Assembly: GCA_049999765.1 (NCBI GenBank)
Contig: JBNGIQ010007714.1
Span: 1 to 24,648 of the forward strand
DNA: 24,648 nt
From: Phaeoceros laevis
Lineage: Eukaryota; Anthocerotophyta; Anthocerotopsida; Notothyladales
Reading direction: 5' to 3'
Shown here: in pieces, positions 1 through 8,107 of the stretch
How the letters are laid out: the number at the start of each line of letters is the position of its first letter
How positions within the stretch are numbered: the stretch's first letter is position 1
Notes under the pieces: model-generated
Told to the model about the DNA's origin: nothing
Databases searched by the model: none
The model's input: the letters and a program-made list of their open reading frames with translations, nothing else
Program-made: the position numbers and the translations under genes

Positions 1-70
1 ACCTGCACGTTAGTGCGGGCCTCTACACTAGTACTAAAAGAGAATGGTTACTTCGAGATGTTTATATCAT

Positions 71-132
71 TTATTATTAGTTAGGGTTAGGGTTTATTAT
101 TAGTTAGGGTTAGGGCGGACGGACGGACGGAC
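71..132 (+). repeat. interstitial telomere-like repeat plus GGAC microsatellite
   Basis: Two 22-bp copies at 71-92 and 94-115 each contain TTAGGGTTAGGG, and the junction reads GGTTAGGGTTTATT, close to the plant telomere unit TTTAGGG. Four GGAC units follow directly at 117-132. The array is far too short and interrupted to be a chromosome end. It is more likely an interstitial telomeric patch or part of a transposable element. Confidence 0.7.
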
Positions 133-1118
133 AACAGCTACCCCTATTTTTTTAATATATAAGATGAGTGTTAGGGGCATTGCACAGGTCACGCTTGGGG
201 AGGGTTTACCAAGAGTACTTCCAGAAACCCTTTCGATGAGCCCACTTGGTATTGATGAGGAGTGGGGGAGGCATGGCTGACCCCCATGTGCCCATCGTGA
301 CTCTATTGGGTGGGTGTCGGCGGTTGGTTTACTGTCTACACCCTCCTTAGCAATTTTAGATGGTCGCTGGCAGATGTCCTTCTAGAGACATTGATTGCAG
401 AACATTATGGCAAGTTGCATTTCATAGCTATGAATTCTGAGATCGCTTTGCTGCTTACAAGCAGTCACATACTCGTTTTTGCTGCTACACGCGTACAGGG
501 AAACGGGTATCATCTGTTTTTGTCCAACTGCCTTGTTACAAGGTTTGAAGACGTCCAAGAGCTCTGACATGAGTTGTGAAAGTGTCCATGTTATTTGATA
601 CATGATATGTTTATCTACCTGCATACTAGAAAAAACATGTATGAGTAGTCATTATGTAGGAGTCGGAAAAAAGTCTAGTTACGTTGTAAACACGTATTTC
701 AGTCAAGGATACACATCTACTACCCAGACCGGACAACAGAATCGCATACCGGACTGGTATAATCACATGCAGAACAAGACCCGACTGGCCAAATGTCTGA
801 CTGACATTATATTAAAAAAAGCTGGCGAAATAAATTTCTGTTAGGACCAAGACATGGTCAAACATAGCTTTAAAGGCGTCCAAATGTGCTTGCTGGTGCA
901 TCATTGCTGTCCTGATCTGAACAAGCAACAGAGTTACTGTCTTTCGACAATGTCATGCGGGCATTACAAGAATCCCGACCTGTCTTTGTACTCCTCACAA
1001 GTAGAAAATCCTGGTCCAAGGCACCTCCCTTGACAGGGCAATGTCACAACTGCCTTATGTCAGATGACAAAAGGCAAGCTGTATGTATGTATGTATGAAA
1101 TGCAAACCTTAGTTGCAG

Positions 1119-1152
1119 GAATCGGCGATTCATTTCACTGAATCGCCGATTC
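1119..1152. repeat. perfect 14-bp inverted repeat (hairpin)
   Basis: The left arm 1119-1132 (GAATCGGCGATTCA) is exactly complementary to the right arm 1139-1152, with a 6-base loop. Each arm is itself nearly palindromic (GAATCG/CGATTC), so alternative foldings exist. There is no neighbouring gene it would terminate; it may be part of a transposable element. Confidence 0.75.
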
Positions 1153-1290
1153 ATACGTAAGTTACCGCGACGTAAGTAGGAATCGTAAGGTAACTCTCAT
1201 TATATATGGTGAGAAAAAAATTTCAAAATACTGTATTTATACAATATGATTTTGAAGTTAGCACATGGTAGTTACGATTTCGCTGTTGTC

Positions 1291-1412
1291 GCGCGTTGCC
1301 AAACTCAAGATGCACGCTCGTCCAGTGTCCGCAATCGCTCCGCTCCGCCCGTCATCGCGCGCGATGCCAAACTCAAGATGCACGCTCGTCCAGTGCCCGC
1401 CATTGCTCCGCT
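1291..1412 (+). repeat. 68-bp tandem repeat, about 1.8 copies
   Basis: Copy one starts at 1291 (GCGCGTTGCCAAACTCAAG) and copy two at 1359 (GCGCGATGCCAAACTCAAG), a period of 68 bp with few differences. Degenerate shorter units of the GCCATCGCTCCGCCC kind follow to about 1480. Three overlapping open frames cross it only because the GC-rich repeat lacks stop codons. Confidence 0.75.
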
Positions 1413-1807
1413 CCGCCTGCTTGCCATCGCGCCACCCGCCATCGCTCCGCCCGCCATTGCTTCACTCAGCCATCGCCTACTCATGTGCGATGCTCAAACC
1501 CTAAGTGATGTAGTTAAGTAGGTAACTAAGTATGTATACAATGATATAAATACTTGCAAATACACCGTATATACGGCGATTCCCAATAGCCATTTTTCAA
1601 TGAAGCGTCAATTTGACGACACAAATTGATGGCACGTACGTCACTTCCCGCTTGGGTATTTTACGCTTCGGCAACTAAGATGCAAACACACACTCTCTCT
1701 CCCTTTTTTTTATAATATAGAAATCTTTTTATAATATAGGATTCGAGTGACATGTAATAGAGTCATGCTACCCTCTCAACACCCCATAAGGGCCTAAGCC
1801 CGTAGAC

Positions 1808-1872
1808 CTGCACCCCTAGCCTACGTCAGGCAGCCCCCGCCTCTCGGGGGACTGCCGGCCTACCGGGTGCAG
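1808..1872. repeat. nested GC-rich hairpin
   Basis: The outer stem CTGCACCC (1808-1815) pairs with GGGTGCAG (1865-1872). The inner stem GGCAGCCCCCG (1829-1839) pairs with CGGGGGACTGCC (1845-1856) with a single bulge. The 10-bp string CCCTCTCAAC occurs on both sides (1771-1780 and 1893-1902) and could be a target-site duplication around a hairpin-forming element. Function unknown; it lies just upstream of a SINE copy. Confidence 0.6.
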
Positions 1873-1919
1873 AAGGGGAGCTCCGGTCGTCCCCCTCTCA
1901 ACGGGGATTACCTAATCCG

Positions 1920-2012
1920 TATCACAGCCCGGTGGTAGAGGGCGTGGGGATTTGTGATTTGCGCTTCAAACTATACCTAATGACTGGCATGAGCTCCCCT
2001 AAAAAAAGCTCC
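1920..2012 (+). mobile_element. tRNA-derived SINE, copy A
   Basis: The sequence reads like a tRNA head: an A-box-like GCCCGGTGGTAGAGGG near 1927-1942, then a B-box-like GCTTCAAACTA near 1962-1972. A 3' tail AGCTCCCCTAAAAAAAGCT follows. Copies B (14011-14122, minus) and C (15483-15588, minus) align with it along the whole length, including the shared ATCACA start and the same tail. A SINE needs an internal RNA polymerase III promoter and a partner LINE; the promoter boxes are visible, the partner is inferred. Confidence 0.6.
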
Positions 2013-2161
2013 AAATTAGCCCAACCTTGCCGGGAGAAAGTTCTCAGTTTCATATAGGTACAGTCTTGAGATGCAGAGGCGGAAGGATCCTGGACGAGCC
2101 TGTTGCGCGGATTTCTGGAAGAGGGAAGCGACCGGCATTTGACGCTTATTGAAGTAGCGGG

Positions 2162-3856
2162 ATGGATGCGGTATCCGACTTCGTGGGTTCCGATGTCGAG
2201 CCTGCCAGGGAGCTGTACGCTATGCTGCATCTGTCTCCCGACGCGGATGATGACGACATCAAGCGGGCGTACAGGCAGTGGGCGCAAGTTTATCATCCGG
2301 ACAAGCATCAGTCTGTGCAAATGCAGGACATTGCAACGCAAAATTTTCAGAGAATTCGGGAAGCGTATGAGATTTTGAGCGATCCCAGAAAGAGGCAGAT
2401 TTATGACTTGTATGGCTTAGAAGGATTGACATCCGGGTTGGAGCTGGGCCCTAAGCTCAAGTCCAGGGAGGAGATCCGGAAGGAGTTTGAGAGGTTGCAA
2501 TTGCGGAAGCAGGAGCGCAATTTGGCAGTTCATGTGCATCAGGCTGGCTCCCTGGTACTGAACGTCAATGCTGCTCGGTTTCTGGAGTCTTTGGACAGCC
2601 CGCCAAGGCTGTCCGGGATGGCCATGTCGTCGTCTATCCAAGCGCAACTCTCCAGCAGAGACACGGTTGTGCTGGGTGGGAACATGGCTATGCGTGGAGG
2701 CATGGGAGGGGGTTCAGTCACAGCGGCCTTTCGGCGGCAGCTATCCACCATCTCATTTGTTGAGTTTGGGAGTACAATTGGTCTACGATCCATCCTGACT
2801 GTGCAGGCATCCAGGCAAATGTCATCACACTCGACAGGAACTATGGGGGCCAGCTTGTCGCTGCGCGATGGTTCTGTGACTCTGACGAATGCTTGGACCC
2901 GGCAGCTTGGTCAGAACACCGCAGCCAACATACAACTTGCAGTAGGCCCCGAAGCTACACTTGCAGTCGGGTGGCAACACAATGGCTCCAAGAACGGTGG
3001 ATCAGGGGAGCTCAAAGTTGCACCCAGTGCTTTCGGAGTTTCTGGGCACTTCATCCGGCATTTCTCTTCCAAGTCTCGGGGCCGTGTGACCGGCAAGCTT
3101 GGAACTTCAGGAGTGGAGGTCGAAGTGGGAGGGGAAAGGAGAGTTTCAGAGCATAGCTCTGCCGCCATGTTCTGCACCATCAGCCTCCACGGTGTTCTGT
3201 GGAAGATACGCTACACCCGGGGTGGTCAAAAAATTGTCATTCCCATACTGCTCTCCACATCCCTGAACCCTTGGGCATGTATCGGCGCCCTTTTGGTGCC
3301 CTCCTCCGTCTATACCTTGCTGAAGGTCTACCTGCTGAAGCCATACTACTTGAGAAGAGAGGGGAGGAAAACCCTAGAGCAGAGACGGGCCACCATATCT
3401 CAGGTGCTGGAAGCAAGGAGAGCTTCAGAGAAAGCACAGGACCTGTTGTTGAACGTGGCAGAGAGGAAGCGACGGAAGCAAGCAAAGGCAGGTGGTTTGG
3501 TCATAACCGGGGCCTTGTATGGCAATCTCAAGTCCTTCCCTGAGGGTCCAGCGAAAGAGGGAAACGGAGTCCAGGATGACCTTCCTCCACCGAACCTGGA
3601 TGTGACAGTTCCCTTACAGTTTTTGGTTGACGAGACTGGTCATCAGCTACTGTTGTACGAGGGGGTGAAAAAATCAGGGCTCATGGGATTTTGTGATCCT
3701 TGTCCAGGGGAGCCCAAGGAACTGAGAGTTTCTTATGTTTTCCAAGGCAATGAGTATCTAGTCGTAGCTGGAGACACACAGGAGCTCCGGATTCCTCAGG
3801 AGGCGCACAGGCGTCCAAGGACCGATGCTGCTGTGAACCTGAATCAAGTAGTTTGA
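2162..3856 (+). CDS. J-domain protein of the DNAJC11 / OWL1 type
   Basis: A single uninterrupted 564-residue frame beginning at the ATG at 2162. Residues about 17-85 form a J domain: ELYAMLHLS at its start, the HPD tripeptide at 45-47 that stimulates Hsp70 ATPase, and AYEILSDPRKRQIYDLYG at its end. The middle is glycine- and serine-rich with alternating strands, matching the beta-barrel-like region described for DNAJC11. From about residue 397 a basic, coiled-coil-prone stretch (KTLEQRRATISQ, EARRASEKAQ) leads into the DUF3395-type C-terminus with the typical GLVITGALYGNL. Length fits the family (about 540-570). Animal DNAJC11 associates with the mitochondrial MICOS complex; the Arabidopsis relative OWL1 acts in very-low-fluence light responses. 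Which role applies here is inference. The coding region shows no intron. A SINE copy ends 150 bp upstream. Confidence 0.92.
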   Translation: MDAVSDFVGSDVEPARELYAMLHLSPDADDDDIKRAYRQWAQVYHPDKHQSVQMQDIATQNFQRIREAYEILSDPRKRQIYDLYGLEGLTSGLELGPKLKSREEIRKEFERLQLRKQERNLAVHVHQAGSLVLNVNAARFLESLDSPPRLSGMAMSSSIQAQLSSRDTVVLGGNMAMRGGMGGGSVTAAFRRQLSTISFVEFGSTIGLRSILTVQASRQMSSHSTGTMGASLSLRDGSVTLTNAWTRQLGQNTAANIQLAVGPEATLAVGWQHNGSKNGGSGELKVAPSAFGVSGHFIRHFSSKSRGRVTGKLGTSGVEVEVGGERRVSEHSSAAMFCTISLHGVLWKIRYTRGGQKIVIPILLSTSLNPWACIGALLVPSSVYTLLKVYLLKPYYLRREGRKTLEQRRATISQVLEARRASEKAQDLLLNVAERKRRKQAKAGGLVITGALYGNLKSFPEGPAKEGNGVQDDLPPPNLDVTVPLQFLVDETGHQLLLYEGVKKSGLMGFCDPCPGEPKELRVSYVFQGNEYLVVAGDTQELRIPQEAHRRPRTDAAVNLNQVV

Positions 3857-4432
3857 TGTTTCGTGCAGCTAGAAAGCTGAGCTTACAGTATGTTCACGAA
3901 CTTGGTAGCCCTGGTAGTTGTAAAGCCAATTTTCCCCACAACACATCCCCGAGGATCAAAGATCGGCATGTCTGCACGTAGGTGCGTTCGAGTCTGCCGT
4001 TGGAGAATTAGAGCTTCAGGCAAAGAGCTTGTCTGATGGTCTGATGAGTAGGTGGTCGAGGGACGGGAGTTGGATGTATGGTTTTAGAGCAGAGCATTAG
4101 ATGATATCCAGAAGTCTTGTCCCCTGTTATGCTGAGCAGTTACTCGGAACTGGAAACAGGAGAAGGGACCTGGCTGTCTTGGTTATGGAGCATCCATCAT
4201 TTCGTGAACATGTTCTCGCCTAACGAGCTGACACCGCGACGAAATGAGGCTGTAACAGAAGCAAGGTACCCCACCTCGACGCCGTTGTTGGAAGGCTCTG
4301 TGACGCTTCTCGACGCCTATCCATAGGTGCTGCTCCACTCGAATCCGTAGGTTTGAGGCAGCTATGTAGCTGAAGCGAGTGCATGGAGGTTGTCGCTTCC
4401 CTGCTGTGGACGGATCCACAGCGGGAAGAGCA
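3857..4432 (+). other. intergenic: DnaJ 3' region and CCX 5' leader
   Basis: No supported gene. It should hold the 3' UTR of the J-protein gene and the promoter and leader of the exchanger. An ATG at 4383 opens a 53-codon frame ending at the TGA at 4542-4544; it overlaps the exchanger start at 4433 in another frame and would be an overlapping upstream ORF if transcribed. A hairpin lies between the two ATGs. The short frame at 4117-4326 has no recognisable motif. Confidence 0.5.
4401..4424 (+). promoter_or_regulatory. hairpin in the exchanger leader
   Basis: CTGTGGA (4404-4410) pairs with TCCACAG (4415-4421) across a 4-base CGGA loop. Pairing extends outward by G-C, T-G and C-G pairs to 4401/4424. 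It sits 8 bases upstream of the predicted start at 4433 and inside the possible overlapping upstream ORF. Such a stem could slow scanning ribosomes; that is inference. Confidence 0.4.
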
Positions 4433-6650
4433 ATGGAATCAGCTCACTATCCGTGCCGCCAGTGCCGCTGGAGACGCCTGCTTGTTCTACGGATCGCTGC
4501 CCTTGTGGGGTTCTTTCTTTCCGCTGCAGCTGTCTCCTTTGTGAGGAGAGAATTGGAGGGGAGTCTATGGTACAGGGGCGGTGGAAGGGCAGCAGACTTG
4601 TATAATACGCATTGGCGTCGCCTGCAGCAGGACCTGTCTGGTGGGCAAGATGAAGTAGTGCACGATTCCCTGGCGTGCGCTGGCTGTACTCCAGACGACA
4701 AGGATGACACCCGCTTTCAGCCAGGCGGTCTGCCAGGAGATGAGGATGCCAAGTTGTGGAAGAAGCAGGAAGCGGCTCCCGTTCAATGCACTGAAGTCGG
4801 GACAGGGCAACCGGAGCAGCGCTGTGAGCGTGCCCGGCAGTGTGAGGGAGGGGGCCGGGGTCTTGTCAACTACATGGCACTGCATTACTGTTGGCTTGAG
4901 GAAGTCTCTTGGATCTCAGTACCCCTCCTGGTGGCGGGAGTAGTGGTGGCGTTCTACTTCCTTGCAGAAACCGCTGAGCATTATTTCTCTCCTGCTGTAG
5001 CCTACATGGTAACCATGCTCAGGCTTACACCAAGCACCGGCGGTGTTACTCTACTGGCTTTGGGAAACGGTGCACCAGATTTGTTCGCATCTCTGGCAGC
5101 TATAAGTGCAGGGAATTACCGAATTGGGCTGGGGGCAATCCTTAGCGCTGGTACCTTTGTGTCAACCTGTGTTGTAGGTTGCGTAGCTTTGGCAGCTGCC
5201 CCATTCACGGTTGCAGCGTTCCCAGTCACGAGAGATATTCTCTTCTATTGTGTGTCTGTGTGCATGCTTTTTGTGGTGTACATGAGCGGGGTGGTGTACT
5301 TCTGGGAAGCAGTGGGATTCATCTGTTTCTATGCCGTGTTTGTGGTAGTAGTCGTCTTCACAGATCAAGTGAAAGGCATGAAAGATGAAAAACAGAGAGT
5401 CATTTCACCTGAAAAGGCTTCCAGTGATGATTCCAAGAAAAGAGATGAAGTGTTGGGCATGAATGCTGCCTCTAGTAGGACACCATCGGCTCTGGAAGTA
5501 TCAAAGGATCACTTTATGGATGTGGGGAGTGACTTGCTTTTAGCACATAGAGGTCCTCAAGCTGACAGAGGTGTGTTGCATGATAGTCCTCATAGTGGGT
5601 GGGGTTCTGAAGGAGGAGGAGCAGACCTGCGTGGGCCTCTGACTGCCAGCAAGAGAATGGTGGACACGGTTGTTTCTGGCTGCGATCTGTTGAGCAGTTG
5701 GGCTTTTCGGATAGCTGCGAAGCCGAGTCAGCAACAACATGAACTTTCCTCCGTACAGAATTTCAACATGAGAAAAGCAGATATGGGATGCTGTGGAAAG
5801 CCTAGAGCAATCTGGAAGGTATGTGATTTGCCACTGTGACTTGTAAAATTGTGAACGCCATGAAATTTGGATAACGTTGGAAATTGTTCCGCTGCAGCTA
5901 CACTTGCCTGTAGATGTCTTGCTGAAGGCAACCGTCCCTGTGGTTACTCCTGCCAAGTGGAAGCGCCAGTATGCTACGGCAAACATCGTCTTTTGCCCCC
6001 TAGTGGTGCTCTACATGTGTAGCACTAGGGTCCCGTTTGATTTGCACATCAATGTCACTGCCGCCCTACAGTTGCCCCTATGGTCACTGGTGCTTGGGCA
6101 GAGCCTGTTGGTGGGAACTGCGTACTATCTCATGTCCAAGGAGCCACCAGATAGCCTGCACATTCTGCCCATATCACTTGCCTTCGTGATGAGTGTGTTC
6201 TGGATTTCCTTCATGGCTGGTGAGCTCCTTGGATGCCTGGCAGCTTTAGGTGTTATCTTGAGGATCCCCCCTGCGCTGCTGGGATTGACTGTCTTAGCCT
6301 GGGGCAACTCCATGGGGGACCTGGTAGGAGATGTGGCTGTTGCCAGAAACGGGCAACCTGCTCTGGCGATGGCTGGTTGCTTTGCAGGTCCTATGTTCAA
6401 CATGCTTATCGGGCTGGGTCTGGCCTTGGCCAGAGCCACCTCTGAGGTGGATTCTCCTGGGTACGCACTCACTGTACATCCGAGCATATTGATCGCATTT
6501 GGGTTCCTCTTCACTGGCTTGTTGGCCTCGCTCCTTTTCATGATGAGGTCAGGTTTTAAAATCACTGGCGGCTGGGGCTGCACGCTGATATGTTGGTATG
6601 CCCTCTTTATGGCTGTCAGCATAGTCGCTTCAGGACTCGGTCCATATTAG
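4433..6650 (+). CDS. cation/calcium exchanger, CCX (NCKX-like) family
   Basis: Two exons, 4433-5818 and 5898-6650, joined over a 79-bp phase-0 GT-AG intron, give 712 residues. It is a polytopic antiporter that should exchange Ca2+ or other cations against Na+, K+ or H+ across an internal or plasma membrane. Residues about 16-37 are an N-terminal hydrophobic anchor. A cysteine-containing lumenal stretch follows, ending in CEGGGRGLVNYMALHYC, the family's conserved pre-alpha-1 segment. The alpha-1 repeat carries GNGAPD (211-216) and alpha-2 carries GNSMGD (598-603), both intact. A long hydrophilic loop (about 340-450) separates the two halves. At 712 residues it is longer than the roughly 550-650 usual for plant CCX, mainly from the N-terminal lumenal part and this loop. 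Several Arabidopsis CCX genes are intronless, so the intron is notable. I chose the ATG at 4433 because it directly precedes the basic/hydrophobic anchor; the open frame upstream of it starts only at a GTG. Confidence 0.92.
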
Positions 6651-6687
6651 AGAATGAACTTTGATCCGGATTCCGGAGATCAGAACT

Positions 6688-6743
6688 TTCCGATTCGTAC
6701 CTTAATTAGCCTATGTTCCGATTCGTACCTTAATTAGCCTATG
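6688..6743 (+). repeat. perfect 28-bp tandem duplication
   Basis: 6688-6715 and 6716-6743 are identical 28-mers (beginning TTCCGATTCG and ending TTAGCCTATG). They start 38 bp after the exchanger stop codon, so they probably lie in its 3' UTR. Perfect identity suggests a recent slippage or repair event. Confidence 0.85.
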
Positions 6744-6769
6744 TTGAAAGGGAGGAGATTAAAAACTTA

Positions 6770-6905
6770 GGTCCCACGAGGGACACCCTGATGGTAGGGC
6801 GTGAGCCCTGCCATCGGGCAGGCCGAATCGAACCCCCACAACAAGAAAAGTGTCACTTTTACAATTCCCCAAAACTACGATGACAATGGCCCTACAATGT
6901 CCCAG
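6770..6905 (-). mobile_element. possible second SINE-like remnant
   Basis: On the minus strand, 6821-6833 reads GGTTCGATTCGGC, very close to an RNA polymerase III B box. An imperfect A-box-like TCGTAGTTTTGGGG lies about 45 bases upstream. Downstream is a GC-rich hairpin (GCCTGCCCGATGGCAGGGC) and a T-rich end. No second copy is present in the window, so this rests on the promoter-like boxes only. Confidence 0.25.
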
Positions 6906-7112
6906 CCGACGTTAATTTTAAATTTTGATAAGCCTGTTCCTGTTCTGCGGAAGTGACAGAAATAGGCTGCACAGTTCTGGCGAGTTCATCCTTCTTAATA
7001 GACGAAACGAAAACAGACTCGGTCAAAGTTACCGGACATCTACAATGAGGTTGCAAAATTGTGATGCTACTGAAGCTGTGTTGAGTACCCACACGGGGCA
7101 CGAGGGTTACGG

Positions 7113-7634
7113 CTATGCAGCAGCAAACTTTTCCTGCACTTCAACCTGGGTCTCACTAGCCTGTGGCTTGGCCACGCTTTCACCTTCTGCAGCAGACTCC
7201 GCCTGCAAGGATCTTTCTGCCTGTAGCACAGGCCCGTAGTATTCAGGATTCATCTCCATACACTGCTTGAGCAGTTGCGTCGTCTGCCAACATTTTTCCA
7301 CAATGTTGTCTCCTATTGTCTCTGCGCCTTCCACACATTCTTCCCAAAGGGAAAATCTCTTCCCGCAGGGCCCTGATTTCATGAACAAGCAAAATCCACA
7401 CTCTTCCTCCTCTGCATTTTCGGCAGCGCCCTCATCACTGTCATCCGACCGTCCTTCACTTTCGTCCTCGCCTCCCTCAACTTTGTCACTCTCCGCTGCT
7501 GCTTGCAACCTGACCGCATCGGGATCAACGTCTGGTCCTGAAGAACTTTCATCAGAAACCGGAGTTACACTCAGACCATGCTTTGAAGGGGAATCCTCCA
7601 GGGCAGACGGATCCCTTACAACTTCTGCAGACAT
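7113..7634 (-). CDS. GCK-domain protein (cysteine-rich, CHCH-like)
   Basis: Single-exon gene of 173 codons; the ATG is at 7634 (MSAEVV) and the stop at 7113-7115. The in-frame codons upstream have no ATG. Residues 1-76 are acidic and likely disordered. Residues about 77-141 form a GCK domain: CGFCLFMKSGPC, then FSLWEECVEGAE, IVEKCWQTTQLLKQCM and the typical EYYGPVLQAE ending. Cysteines lie at 79, 82, 90, 100, 115 and 125, all where the family has them. The tail is Ala/Glu-rich. GCK-domain proteins occur widely in plants; their biochemical role is not settled, and the spaced cysteines suggest disulphide or metal-bound helical hairpins. It is convergent with the exchanger and head-to-head with CPSF73-II. 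Confidence 0.9.
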   Translation of the reverse strand: MSAEVVRDPSALEDSPSKHGLSVTPVSDESSSGPDVDPDAVRLQAAAESDKVEGGEDESEGRSDDSDEGAAENAEEEECGFCLFMKSGPCGKRFSLWEECVEGAETIGDNIVEKCWQTTQLLKQCMEMNPEYYGPVLQAERSLQAESAAEGESVAKPQASETQVEVQEKFAAA

Positions 7635-8107
7635 GTTATGTGGGGCAATTTTGTACAACCTCCACAGATCACCTGGAGGTCAGCATCGCAGCCCTGATAC
7701 GATTGCGACTAACTATTTCAGCATTCCTGCCCTGCACTCCACTTCCCTGAGTTCAGCAGCCGACGTCAGACGTTAGTCGATTCCCGGACCATAAACAAAG
7801 AAGCGCTTGAGAAGATGCAAAGATCAGGAATGCTCTTGGCACGATGTCTGAGGTAGGAAACAAATAAGCCAACTTCATGGGGAGCACACCACATCACCAG
7901 AGTCGACTTCGGTTGAATGCACAGGAGATATCAAGCAGCATCACGATGTCTTAGGGTTTGATGCGCTCACCTGCTGCACCCCTAACAGAAGCCCAATCCG
8001 CGCGTCGCAGCAAAATTTGTAGCCTCGTTCCCCCGAAATAAACCCTATAAACCCTGGAGTTTTCTGCTCTAGTGGTCCGAGACTCCGAGTCCTATGCCTG
8101 GAACACA
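7635..8107. promoter_or_regulatory. shared head-to-head promoter (GCK gene / CPSF73-II)
   Basis: 473 bp separate the two divergent start codons. A canonical telo-box (AAACCCTAA, minus strand) lies at 7951-7959, and a related AAACCC at 8048-8053. Telo-boxes are common in plant housekeeping and translation-gene promoters. No convincing TATA box is visible, as is usual for bidirectional housekeeping promoters. Transcription start sites cannot be placed from sequence alone. Confidence 0.5.

Larger units (their letters stand above)
1101..1685. repeat. possible MITE-sized element with imperfect inverted ends
   Basis: The left end (1101-1116, TGCAAACCTTAGTTGC) is matched in reverse complement by 1671-1684 (GCAACTAAGATGCA), with nine identical consecutive bases (CTTAGTTGC). 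The enclosed segment of about 580 bp carries the hairpin and the minisatellite and no gene. No clear target-site duplication is visible, so this is a weak call. Confidence 0.25.
1..1919. other. gene-free repeat-rich flank
   Basis: No open frame here resembles a protein family I know; the short frames near 310-850 have no recognisable motif. The stretch holds telomere-like units, a GTAT microsatellite at 1081-1097, a perfect hairpin, a 68-bp minisatellite and a GC-rich nested hairpin, listed separately. Long frames at 1246-1521 are the minisatellite read in three frames and are not genes. Confidence 0.6.
6651..7112. other. convergent intergenic region (CCX / GCK gene 3' ends)
   Basis: No gene seen. 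It contains the 3' ends of the two convergent genes, a perfect 28-bp tandem duplication just past the exchanger stop, and a segment with a B-box-like sequence on the minus strand, listed separately. Confidence 0.6.

Noticed and set aside
1246-1521. Overlapping long frames in three readings
   Set aside because: They arise from the GC-rich 68-bp minisatellite; all three frames are open and none resembles a protein.
1920-1975. A functional tRNA gene
   Set aside because: Only A- and B-box-like parts; no cloverleaf with paired acceptor stem could be built, and three degenerate copies share a SINE tail.
1922-2341. 139-codon minus-strand frame
   Set aside because: It is antisense to the J-domain exon and crosses the SINE; no motif.
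4183-4419. Short frames on both strands between the J protein and the exchanger
   Set aside because: No recognisable motif and they conflict with the expected leader of the exchanger.
7267-7776. 169-codon plus-strand frame
   Set aside because: Antisense shadow of the GCK-domain gene, whose minus-strand reading has clear domain homology.
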